Shown in pieces: positions 1 to 9,739 of a DNA stretch of 64,000 bases (the first letter of the stretch is position 1; each line of letters starts with the position of its first letter). Below the pieces are notes generated by a model. That model saw only the letters and a list, made by a program, of their open reading frames with translations. It had not been told where the DNA came from and made no database searches. The position numbers were made by a program, and so were the translations under genes. The stretch comes from Euryodendron excelsum (lineage: Eukaryota > Streptophyta > Magnoliopsida > Ericales > Pentaphylacaceae): assembly GCA_033060915.1 (NCBI GenBank), contig CM065384.1, positions 18,793,501 through 18,857,500 on the forward strand, in the 5' to 3' direction.

Positions 1-963
1 GAAGAAGTCTGAACCCGCATCGATCGAAGAAAGTAGCCAAAAGAAAGGACCCCAGTCCAACTCAGACAAAGCTCCCAGATCGGCTACTATACTCACCAAA
101 CGACACGGCACGAGTGACTTGTTGTTGTTGCAGAAGCAACTAAAGATGATGTACAACACAAGTCGCCATCTCATGATGTCCCGCCTGGCAGGCGATGGCT
201 CAGTAGAAAAAGTACGCTCACCCTGACTAATCCAAAAGACTGGGAAGGCAGAATGCTCAGGCTGAGGCAAGTCCAACAGCAAACAGGCCTCGTCCCTACT
301 GACCAAGTGCAGGGTGATCCACCGGCCGACAAAGTAGAGTCCTGTAATAATCGCCCAATCTAAAGGAGTGGGGCCTAACTCGAAGCCGACAAAATGGAAG
401 ATCCCAGTCTCCCCAAACCACCTCTCAACAAGTGCCAATACTAAATGCCGGTTCAGGCGGTTAGCCTGTAATCCCATAAAAGCACCAAACCCGATCTCTG
501 CCAAGAAGGCCCGGTATGATGGGGCAGCCTGTTGCATGGTCACAAAAACCTGATGAACAACCCCTCGGAAAGTTGTATGTACCCACGGAGGTGGCAAATG
601 CTATCTGGAGTATACACTAGGATGATAGGCTAGATCCCCGAGTGGTGGGACATCTGGTATCTGTAGATCTCCCAAGTCGGCGTCTGTCTGCCTATGCCTG
701 GAAGAAGCTCTCCCATAGCCGGTCACCTGATCCCCAAGGCCCGGTACCTCCTCCTCGGCATCAATCTCCTCGGTAAAAGCCTACTCAACCAGAGGAAAAG
801 GGTCGACAGGTGGCCTACTCCCCTGTCCACTCTGACTAGATGAGGATCGTCCGGTGGATCGTCGACTACCTCTAGATCGACTAGGGCCACCAGCAGAATC
901 TGTCCGGGCCGCCTTCCCCGAGCGGTGCCTCCTCTCAAAACCGTCATCACCTGCATCTGCCAT
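1..963 (-). pseudogene. T1 antisense ORF: plant mobile domain-like protein (partial, two stops)
   Basis: Read on the minus strand, a reading frame starts at ATG 963-961 (MADAG...), has an Arg/Ser-rich N-terminus, and continues in one frame to the window edge, broken only by TAG stops at 783-781 and 603-601. The last 200 codons are open. The C-terminal half carries the pattern LVLALVERWF, then FHFVGFELGP, then DWAIITGL, which matches the plant mobile domain (PMD) family known from transposons and MAIL1-type proteins. An AG splice-acceptor-like site lies directly before the ATG. The ORF is antisense to the element whose polypurine tract and 3' LTR follow at 2291-7339. Antisense ORFs between pol and the 3' LTR are known in Tat-lineage elements such as Grande and RIRE2. 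Function is unknown. The 3' end lies outside the window. Confidence 0.75.
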
Positions 964-2290
964 CCTAAAAAGGTAAGCCAAGGTAAGTGATGTTAATATA
1001 CCACCCATGCAGTTTAAATAACAGTAAAATGAAATAAACAACTAACACAAACAAAACAAATTAAGGATTTCGAATAACAAATCAAAAACAAAATTTCCAC
1101 ACTTCTTGATTTTTCCAACTCCAAATCGCATCTCAAGGGTTCTCTGCCTTTTCCCTTCAAAAAGATTTTATTTCTAAAACTTTAACCAACTCTTTCCATA
1201 ATTTCTAAAAATTTCGGCAGAGTTCCGTTTAAAAATGGCCCCTACAACACCCATGACATCAACACAAAGTACAAAACGTGCACTTTCCAACACAACAATC
1301 ACATAACAATGGCACCCGTGCACACTTTTCAATTTTTCAAAATTTTCAAAACACATGTTTTATTTTTCAAATAAATCAATGGTTTTCAAAAGGTTTCCAA
1401 AATTTTTCAAAATCACCTCAAATGTTTTCAAAAATATTCCAATCTTTTTCCAAGTTTCAAACTTTAAAAATTTCATCAATTTCTTGAATTTTCTAATTTT
1501 TCTAATTTTCTAAATATTTTTCTATTTTTCAAAAAGTAAAAAATTTACCGAGTTTTCAAAAAATCACGAAACTTCATACGGTTGTTAAATATATTTTTCT
1601 AAGGCACATTGCACAAAAACATAGCTAGAAAACCCAATACCCATGCCTGTAGGAACAAATTTCCTATTCTTGCAGAAAACCCTCTTCGCATAATCATGAA
1701 AAACCATTCAAATTCAATCAAATAACCATCAAAATGCAAAAACAACATCATCAAAGTGTTGAAAACATATCAAAACATCAATTTCCACTATTCACATGAT
1801 TCAAACGAAGTTCTACACATCGAAATCAACAAAACTTGAAAACTCACTTTTCGGAAGTTCTCCGGCGAAATCTTCTCTTCCAGCGGCTTTTCCAGCGACG
1901 TGGTCTCCTTCCGGCAATCACCCACAGTCCCCAAGGAGTGCTCCTTCAATGTTCAAGTCGGTTTCCACTTGAAGACTCTTGGATTCTCCAAAAACTCTTC
2001 AAATCCCGTAAGTGTTCGAACCAGAAATTTTCTAGTTTTTAGCTTTAGGCCTGGCGCCACTAGCATAGGCGCCAGTTCTTTCTTGCCAAAGGCGCCACTG
2101 CTAGTGGCGCCAGTTATAAATTTTGGGCACTTTTGCCCTTTTTCCCGCTAAAACTCGTTTTCGAAGGCCTTTTTGGCCCGTTATCCGTTTTCGACCCCCG
2201 TTGTCGAAAGATTTCCAATGTCCATTCCTCCAACTGCCTCGCGGTCAACATGGGACTCTTACTCTTATTGTTTTCTATCTTTGACACATA
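964..2290 (+). other. T1 3' internal region, non-coding
   Basis: AT-rich DNA between the antisense ORF and the polypurine tract of T1. It is the 3' UTR of the element and probably also the 5' leader of the antisense ORF. Much of 1320-1560 is repetitive TTTTCAAAA-type sequence. I see no coding potential apart from chance ORFs. Two GGCGCC hairpins sit at 2051-2113. Confidence 0.6.
2051..2121. repeat. Two GGCGCC palindromes followed by TATAAAT
   Basis: The first inverted repeat has arms CTGGCGCC and GGCGCCAG (2051-2075). The second has arms GGCGCCACT and AGTGGCGCC with a 3-nt loop (2091-2111). A TATAAAT follows at about 2115. The same module (GGCGCC palindromes, then a TATA box) lies upstream of the transcription start in every LTR of this family, so this is a second copy of the promoter-proximal module placed 200 bp before the LTR. 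Confidence 0.7.
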
Positions 2291-2312
2291 AAGACAGAAA
2301 AAGAGGGGCAGT
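2291..2312 (+). promoter_or_regulatory. T1 polypurine tract
   Basis: The purine run AAAAAGAGGGG followed by CAGT lies immediately before the LTR start TGTAAGCACC. This is the expected position of the primer for plus-strand DNA synthesis and fixes the sense of T1 as +. T4 has a matching tract at 28521-28542, and T2 a decayed one at 9425-9448 on the minus strand. Confidence 0.75.
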
Positions 2313-2714
2313 TGTAAGCACCCCATTTTTGACCGCTCGGTAGTCTACACTCCATCCAGACTTGTTTGCAAGTTATTGTGGGCATATTCCAATTGACTCC
2401 AATTCTCTAGGTCCAAATTCCGTCTTTCCATTGCTTCGTGGGCCTGTCAAGCCCAAATAGAGGCAAAATGACAAAAATGCCCTTAGGGGAATTGTCCTTT
2501 CCAAAACCTTTCCAATCCCACTCTTGAGACAGTTTATTCCTCGAGACGATTCCAACCCAGGCACGTCTCTTCGAAGACGGTAAGACCCCTTTCCAATCCC
2601 ACTCTCGAGACAGTTTATTCCACGAGACGGTTCCAATCCAAGCGCGTCTCTTCGGAGACGGTAAGACCCCTTTCCAATCCCTGTCTCGAGACAGTTTATT
2701 CCTCGAGACGGTCT

Positions 2715-2894
2715 GAGTAGCGAAACTACTCACAAAACTGTTAGAGTAGCGGAAATACTCACAAAACCGTTAGAGTAGCGAAAATACTCACAAAACCGTT
2801 AGAGTAGCGGAAATACTCACAAATAGGTCGATATAGGGAATTGGCAACAAATCCCTGTGTCGCGACGACCGCCGTTAGAGTGGTGGAAACACTC
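2715..2894 (+). repeat. U3 hairpin minisatellite, five units
   Basis: Five copies of a 17-bp inverted repeat of form GAGTRgnrraaaYACTC, the first four about 29 bp apart and joined by a CACAAAACCGTTA linker. The fifth unit is GAGTG...CACTC, where both arms have changed together. S3 has fourteen copies at the same place. Confidence 0.8.
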
Positions 2895-2983
2895 AAAACC
2901 CAGGCCAACACCCGTGACTATTAGTTCACTTCGGTGAAAAATGACCAGACTGCTCGTAGGACCTTTTTCGAGACTTTCCGGTC

Positions 2984-3640
2984 AAGATGACCATTTTGCC
3001 CCTAAGCATCCGAATGCCCCGGGAACCACATCGGCTCTGGGTATCAAACCAGTAATATCCCGAGAATACTTTTTATAGTGTTCTCAACCTTCCTTTACCT
3101 TTTCGGATCATTCCGAGTCGGTTCCGGCCAACCCAGTACAAAATGACCGTTTTGCCCCTAGAGGGCCGGTCTCCTTCTTCGACCACATCGGCACTGGGTA
3201 TCAAACCGGTAATGTCCCGAGAATACATTTTATAGTGTTCTCAACCTTCCTTTATCTTTTCGAATCATTCCGAGTCAATTCCGGCAAACCCGGTACAAAA
3301 TGACTGTTTTGCCCCTAGTAGGCCGGTCTCCTTTTCCGACGACGCCAGCTCTGGGAATCAAACCGGAAACTTCCGGGAACATTCTGAATAATGTTCCCTG
3401 ATCCCAAGTCTTTTTCCAGGACAATCCGAGTCTGTCCCGGCAGTTTTTCGGTCCGAGTGACCGTTTTGCCCCTAAAGGCCCGGTCAACCTTTCCGACACA
3501 TCTTATCCTCACTTTTCAAGTCAAATACCTCCAGGACACTATTTTAAGTGTTCCTGCTCCTTTCTGGCCTTCCGGGTCATTCCCGGATCCTCCAAATCAT
3601 TCTCGCACTTTTCGAAGTCACTCCTAGTGAAGTCAGGCTA
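2984..3640 (+). repeat. U3 tandem modules of about 157 bp, four copies
   Basis: Each module has an AAAATGACC(A/G)TTTTGCCCC motif, a GGTATCAAACC-like motif and an inverted repeat. The inverted repeats begin at 3062, 3219, 3375 and 3533, a spacing of 156-158 bp. Arms are GAGAATACT/AGTGTTCTC in the first, near-identical in the second, GGGAACATT/AATGTTCCC in the third, and AGGACACT/AGTGTTCCT in the fourth. The same spacing is seen in S3. Confidence 0.75.
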
Positions 3641-3726
3641 AAAGTTGTATGGTAGTCACTAGTACAGACGCCCAAATCTAGTCAAAGATACGTTGCTTGC
3701 CGACTTATAAAGTTTTCTAAGTGGTT

Positions 3727-3822
3727 GGCGCCACTAGTAGTGGCACCAAGCCAGGAATTGGCCTGGCACCACTACGAGTGGCGCCAAGAGAAATTTTGCC
3801 CTAGTGCCACTGCAACAGGCGC
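3727..3822 (+). repeat. GGCGCC palindrome cluster before the TATA box
   Basis: Three related inverted repeats built on GGCGCCACTAGTAGTGG lie 20-115 bp upstream of the TATA box. The position is conserved in all LTRs of this family in the window. Confidence 0.75.
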
Positions 3823-3839
3823 TAGGTTTGTCCAACTTC

Positions 3840-3847
3840 TATAAATA
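3840..3847 (+). promoter_or_regulatory. T1 LTR TATA box
   Basis: TATAAATA is followed by CAGAG. It is found in the same context in T2 (7788 and 20125, minus), T4 (30031), S1 (44741, minus), S2 (52115, minus) and S3 (60036). It marks the U3/R boundary region and agrees with the sense given by the polypurine tract. Confidence 0.7.
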
Positions 3848-4439
3848 CAGAGTCTCATTCAACATGAAAAGGGTCTGCAAACTTAATCTAAAAATCCTAT
3901 AATTCGATATACAGAGCTCGAGCACCTCCTAAACCCTAGCCTCCCTAGGTTTTCCAAACCCTAGCCACCATACACTAAACCCTAGCCTCCTATACACTCT
4001 TATACACTTCTATACACTCCGATACACCCCCATATATTCATACACTAGCCTTCAACCCTCCTTTAAAGACTTGAAGAGCTGCAATCCAAAGCTTGAAGAC
4101 AACTCTTGAAGGCTGAAGGGAAAGATCAAGACGAAGATCGAAGACAGCGCAGCGCACAAAATAAACAAGACATACAGTAGGTTCCCTATTTAAATTTCCG
4201 CACTTCCCCCCTCTCTCTTCTCTCTCCTAACCCACTTGGGTTTTCTCTATTTTAATCCCCCCATCTCTTTCCCCATCTTTCTTTGCATGCTTGAAATGAG
4301 GGGATTCCCGGTCCATGTGTAGGATTGGGCTATTGGAGAGTCACCCTGTCGGGGGCTTTCTTCTAGTCTAACCAAAGACCACGTGGGTCCGGCCCCCTTG
4401 ATTATGTGGTGAAGCCTTAGCCTTGTATGTTCACGACCC

Positions 4440-6790
4440 CAAATTGCATTGTACATATCATAGTCCTGCATCTTCCAAAATTCATTTTCAAACTCGTTTT
4501 CAAAATCGTTTTCAAACTTGTTTTCAAAATTGCATCAAAATCGTTTTTTCAAAAACTTGTTTTCAAAACCACAATTCTAGAGTGATTCTAGCCTTTCCAT
4601 GGCTGGGGTTGCTTTAGGAAAGTGTTACATTAAAAGTGACCTTTTTGGTCTATATTTTCAAATATTATTGTTTTCCAAAACCACTTTCTTAAAGTGGTTC
4701 TAGCCCTCTTTTGGCTAGAATCGCTTTAGGAAAGTGAGACGTTTTCATGCTTTCCAAAAAACTCTCTCTTCAAAAATCTCTTCTTAAAAATCTCTTTTTC
4801 AACATACTTTTCCTAAAACTCTCCTCTCCAAAATTGTTTTCAAAAACTCCCCTCCAAATCTATTTTTCAAAACTCTCTTTTTCAACTCCTCTCCGAAATC
4901 TTTTCCTCAAAATTTGCTTTCTAAAAACACTTCCTAAATTCACTTTCCTAAAAAACTCTCTCCAACAATCTCCTTTCAAAGTTCTTTCTAAAAAAACTCT
5001 CTTTCCAAAAATCTTCCTTCTAGAAACTCCCCTATAGGATTTTCCTCCCAAAATCTATGTTTCTAAAAACACACTTTCCAAAAACTCCTCCCTAGGATTC
5101 CCTTCTAGAAAACCTTCGTTTTCAAAAAAGCACTTTTCAAAAACTCTTTCCTTAGAGCCCAAGTCAAGCCCTAGAGCTACCCATTAGGAAACCCTAATTT
5201 TCTTTCCAAAAACATGATTTTCAAGCTTTGCCCCAAACCTAGGTTTCCAAAACCTCTTGTTTTCACATCCAAACTATTCATGTTTCCAAAATCTATTTTC
5301 TACGTCGAAACTATATTTTTCCAAATCTAGGGTTTCTAGAATCTCCTTTTCCAAATCCTTGCCAAATCTTATCTTCCCTTTAGGAAACCAAATCTTATCT
5401 TCCCTTTAGGAAACCAAATCCAATCCTCCGTTTTTGGAAACAAAATCAAATCTTTTTTTTTAGAAACCAAATCCAATCCCTTCCAAATCCAAATCTTTCC
5501 TAATTCAAATCATTCCTAAACTTCCACTTTTCTAAACCTTAAGTTTCCAAAAACTTGAACATAAAAATCTTTCCTAATTCAAACCTTTTCTAAATTCAAA
5601 CCTTTCCTAATTTCAAGATTTTCTAAAATTCAAACTCTAAAACTTTCTAAATCTTAAACTTTCCAAATTTCAAATCTTTCCAAGTTCAAAACTTTTTAAA
5701 TTCAAAACTTTCTTAAGTTAAATCTTTCTAAACCCAAATCTTTCTAAATTCTAAACTTTCCTAAAACTTCAACTCTTTCCAATTTCAAAACTTCCTTGTT
5801 CCCAAAGCTTTCTTATTTTCAAAACTTCCTTGTTTTCTAAACTTTTCCACTTTCAAAACTTCCCTTTTTCAAAGCATTCCAAAATTCAAAACTTTCTTAA
5901 CTTGAAACTTTCTAAATTCTAAGCCTTTCTTAAACTAAACTTTTCCTAATTCAAAACTTTCCGATTTTCAAAACTTTCCTAATTTGGGAACTTTCCTAAT
6001 CTTAAAACCTTTCCTTTTTTGAAAACTTTCTAAACTCGAAACTTTCTTAAATTCAAAACTTTCCAATTTTCAAAAAATTTCCTAATTTGAAAACTTTCCT
6101 AATTCGAAACTTTCTTAATTCAAAACTTTCCTAAAGTTGAAACATTCCAAATTCAAAGCTTTCCTAAGTTGAAACTTTCCTAATTCTAAAACCTTCCTAA
6201 ATCGAACCTTTCCTAATTCAAACATTTCCTAAATCCAATCTTCCCTAATTTCCTAAACCTTCCAAATCAAGTCAGATGTTTTTTAAGTCTCTTCTCTTTC
6301 CTAAGTCTAGGTTTCCTAAAACCAAGTTTTTCCAAAATCAACTTTTCCAAAGCAAGTCCAATCTTCTCAAATTCAATCTCCTCTTCTAATCTCAAATCAA
6401 ATCCAATTTTTAATTCAATCTCTTTCTTCTAATCCAATTTCTCTCTTCAAATCAATCTATTTTCAATCGGACTCCGGTCCGAACTACGACTGACCTAATT
6501 CCCCCAAAGGGATACGTAGGCAACCTTCATAAGTGCGATCACAATACTTTTCAAACTTTCAATTCCACCCTCATGGGTGCGGTCTCCAAAATCTTTCTAA
6601 ATCTCAAATTCCAATCTATTTTCAAAATTCCAATCTATTTTCAAAATTCTAATTTCAAAATTTCTATTTTCAAATTTCTACTTTCAATTTTCAAACTTTT
6701 CAATTTCAATTCCATCTCTTCAAATCTATTTTCAAATCAAATCAATTTCTTTTCAAATCAATTTCTATTTTCCAATTCTCTTAACTTGCA
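4440..6790 (+). repeat. G-poor low-complexity U5 tract
   Basis: More than 2 kb of degenerate short repeats of the kind AAACTTTCCTAATTC. Guanine is almost absent from the sense strand over long stretches, for example 5480-6250. The same tract occurs at 60660-63080 in S3, and reversed in T2 (about 17700-19600) and S1 (about 42200-44100). No coding function is visible. Confidence 0.8.
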
Positions 6791-7339
6791 CTTGCATATC
6801 ATGCATCATGATAGTTCCTTTTCAAACATTGTTTCTCAAAGTGGATAGGATTGAACTATAATTAGTTGAAGACTCTCATAGGTGAATCTAGGGTAGATTG
6901 ACATGTAGGTACCGAAAAGGCGGGATAGGATGATGCCTTAGTGAGTCTTCCCTACACGTAACCAACCTCCAAACCTAGGATCAGTGATTTCAAAGACCAA
7001 AAAGGAGTTATTTTTCAGAAAGGGCTAAATGTTTTCCAAAGGTTGCCAAACAACCTGTTTTCTTAAAAACCCTCTCTCGATGAGATATTTTTTCAAATCG
7101 TTTTCCAAAACCCTAAGTGTAGTCTTCGGATTATTCTTAGTTTTTAGGTGACCTAACTCACCTTAATCAAGTTAGGTGGCGACTCCAAATTGTTTTCAAA
7201 AGCCCTTTATTCAAATCTATTTTTTCAATTCAAACCTAGTCGCACTCATTCTTCTAGGAGGGTGAGTTCTAACGAGAGAGTACAACATTTTTCCCACTTG
7301 TGTGAGTATTTCTCGAGTGTGAAAAATTTGGGCGCGACA

Positions 7340-9424
7340 CCCCTGATACTGTAACTTTCAACAATCCTTCCTACACATGAATCGAGGATTCCCTTATTCC
7401 AAGCATGGAAGAAAGGGGGAAGAATATAGGGAATTAAAATAGAAATAAACCCAAGTGGGTTAGGAGAAAGAAGAGAATGGGGTGAGTACATAAACATAAA
7501 GAAAAAAGTCTACCTTGTTTTCTTCTTGTTTTGCTTGCTTTATCTACTTTGCTTTGCTTAATCTTTGAGAGCTTCCAAGTTGCAGCACCTTGAGTCTTTA
7601 ATGGAGGCTTTGGAGGCTTGTCTATAAGTGTATAAAGTGTATGTAGGCTAGGGTTAAAGCGTATGAAGGCCAGGGTTTGAAGAGGCCTAAGAGAGCTAGG
7701 GTTTGGAGAGAGCTCGATATCTGTATGTAGAGAGATAGAGTTTCTGGACTTAGATTGCTGACCTTTTTCACGCAAGAAGAGGCTCTGTATTTATAGATAG
7801 AAGATTGACATGGCGCCTGTTGTAGTGGCGCTAGGCCAAATTTTCTCGTAGTGGCGCCAGGCTAATTTTTGGCTTCGCGCCACTGCTAGTGGCACCAACC
7901 ACTTAGGAAATGTTTGAAGTCAGCAAGCAATGTATCTTTCAACCCCTGATGCGCAACACAAAAGATTTGGGCGTCTGTAATAGTGACCACCGTGCAATTT
8001 TTGGCTTGACTTCACTAGGAGTGACTCTAGAAGCTCTGGGAGTGTTCCAGAAGGCTGGGAATGGTCTGAAAGGCCGAAAATGGGTAGAAACCCTTGAAAT
8101 AGTGTCCCAGGGCTAACGGACTTGAAAAACAAGGTCAGAATTGTCGACCGAGCTATTAGGGCCCAAACGAACAACTTAGACCGGAAAACCACCGAAATGG
8201 ACTTGGAATGTCTCACGAGAGAACTTGATAGTTGGAAACACTATTTAGAATGTTTTGAAGAGTAGCTGGTTTGATACCCAGAGCTAGTGTGGTTGAAAAA
8301 GGCGATCGGCCCACTAGGGGCAAAATGGTTATTTTGCATCGGGTTTGCCAGAATAGACACAGAATGATCCAAAAAGGTGTTGGAAGGTTGAGAATACTAT
8401 TAAAAGCATTCTTGAGAGGTTACTGGTTTGATACCCAGAGCCAGTGTGGTTCCCAAAGGTGCGCAGATGCTTGGGGCAAAATGATCATTTTGAACGAATA
8501 GTCTCGAAATTGGTCCGGAATAGACTGGAAGGCTCTTGAACATACCGGATCATCTTTGGGACGATCATGAAATGATGGACTTACCGCTCTAAGGACTTAG
8601 GTACTTTCTCAGAAAGCTTGTCGAAAAAGGCCCACGGGGTAGTTTGGTCATTTTTCATTAGAGTGTGCTAGCAGACACTAGTGTTGACCAGGGTTTTGAG
8701 TGTTTTCGCCACTCTGACAATCTGTGATGAGTTGGTTTCTAAAGGTATCTCATTTTTTGGTAAATGTATCAAGGCCACGAGGCAAATTCGGTCTCGTGAC
8801 ATTGGGGTTTTGTTGACAATTCCCCATGTCGACCTATTTGCGAGTGTTTCTGCCACTCTGACGGTGCGCGTTCATTCTGAAGACTGCCTGATCTCGAGAA
8901 GTTGCTAAGTAAACTTATTGTCTGAGGAATCAACTTTCTCGAAAGACGTGCTGATAATGGACATTCTTCATTAGCGGGTTAACAGGTGCCATAGGTGGAC
9001 CATTCTAACATCTTAGGGACTTGGGTTCCCTCCTGGTCATTGGGTTTGAAAGGACTTACCATTCCGAAGAGTTTTCTTAAAAAACATACCAAACTGGAGT
9101 GTCTTATCGCTTAAGGGATCAACTTTAATGAAAGGCGTGTCAAATTTGATTTGAATTGAATTAGAATTAGACTTGAAATTGAATTTGAGATTGAAATAGG
9201 GACTTACTGTCTCTAGGAAGACATGCCAACTAGAATTGGACCGAGCAATGCCCCGAGGGTATTTTAGTCATTTTGACTCTATTGGGTCCAACGGGCCCGT
9301 GAAGCAATTGATTGACTAGATTGAGTCTGAAAAATTGATTTAGACTTGAATGTGTTTGTTTCGGTTTGAATATGAGTCCAAACGGACCGGAGATTACCAT
9401 GCGGGCAAAAATGAGCTGATTATA
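7340..9424 (-). mobile_element. T2 3' LTR remnant
   Basis: It aligns with the first 2.06 kb of the T2 5' LTR (about 19684-21740). On the minus strand it starts TATAATCAGC in place of TGTAAGCACC, a damaged terminus. The rest is missing from 7340, where the T1 LTR ends. It holds a TATA box (7788-7795, read minus), GGCGCC repeats (7806-7895) and degraded U3 modules. Confidence 0.75.
7788..7795 (-). promoter_or_regulatory. TATA box in T2 3' LTR
   Basis: TATAAATA on the minus strand, in the same position relative to the GGCGCC repeats as in T1. Confidence 0.6.
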
Positions 9425-9448
9425 GCTATCACTCTTTTTCTATCTTTG
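9425..9448 (-). promoter_or_regulatory. T2 polypurine tract (degraded)
   Basis: On the minus strand it reads AGATAGAAAAAGAGTGATAG next to the LTR start. It aligns with the T1 tract but is interrupted by T residues. Confidence 0.55.
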
Positions 9449-9739
9449 CTTATCGAAGACAGAAAACGATAAAGTAAGAGTCCTATGTTGACTGCGAGAC
9501 AATTGAAGGGGCGAACTTTGGAAATTTGGAGCAATTGGAACTTAAAATTTGGAATTTTGGGTTTGAAACCTGGATTGTCTTAATTTTTGAAATTTGGAAT
9601 TTTGAAAAGTTAACTTCGAAATGATTTTGGAATTGAAGTTGATTGTTTGAAATGATTTTGAAATTGTTTTTGGAAATGAATTGATTTGTATTTGAATTAG
9701 AAAGGTTTGGAAAACCTTTGAAACTTTAGAGCAAAACTT

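Larger units (their letters stand above)
2313..7339 (+). mobile_element. T1 3' LTR (Tat/Ogre-like, 5.0 kb)
   Basis: It starts TGTAAGCACC and ends GGGCGCGACA, so it has TG..CA ends. It is preceded by a polypurine tract and holds a TATA box at 3840. U3 is about 1.5 kb and contains hairpin arrays; R-U5 is about 3.5 kb and G-poor. The whole LTR aligns with solo LTR S3 (58281-63636) in the same order. Very long LTRs are a hallmark of Ogre/Tat elements. It abuts the broken 3' LTR of T2 at 7340, consistent with T1 being inserted there. The 5' part of T1 lies beyond the left edge. Confidence 0.85.

Noticed and set aside
2373..2733. Minus-strand ORFs with repeated SRNKLSREWDWKG (also 58341-58851)
   Set aside because: Translation of the tandem CGTCTC/GAGAC hairpins in U3, present only as a by-product of the repeat.
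4747..5037. ORFs rich in Phe, Lys, Ser and Leu in the U5 tracts (also 6573-6848, 60917-61231, 62856-63143)
   Set aside because: Low-complexity TTTCAAAA-type repeats stay open by chance because G and therefore many stops are rare. Not conserved as protein.
7165..7190. GGTGGCGACTCC near the LTR end as the primer-binding site
   Set aside because: It lies inside the LTR about 160 bp before the true end, in all copies. It resembles the start of the tRNA-Arg PBS, but the T2 PBS is found outside the LTR at 17171-17189.
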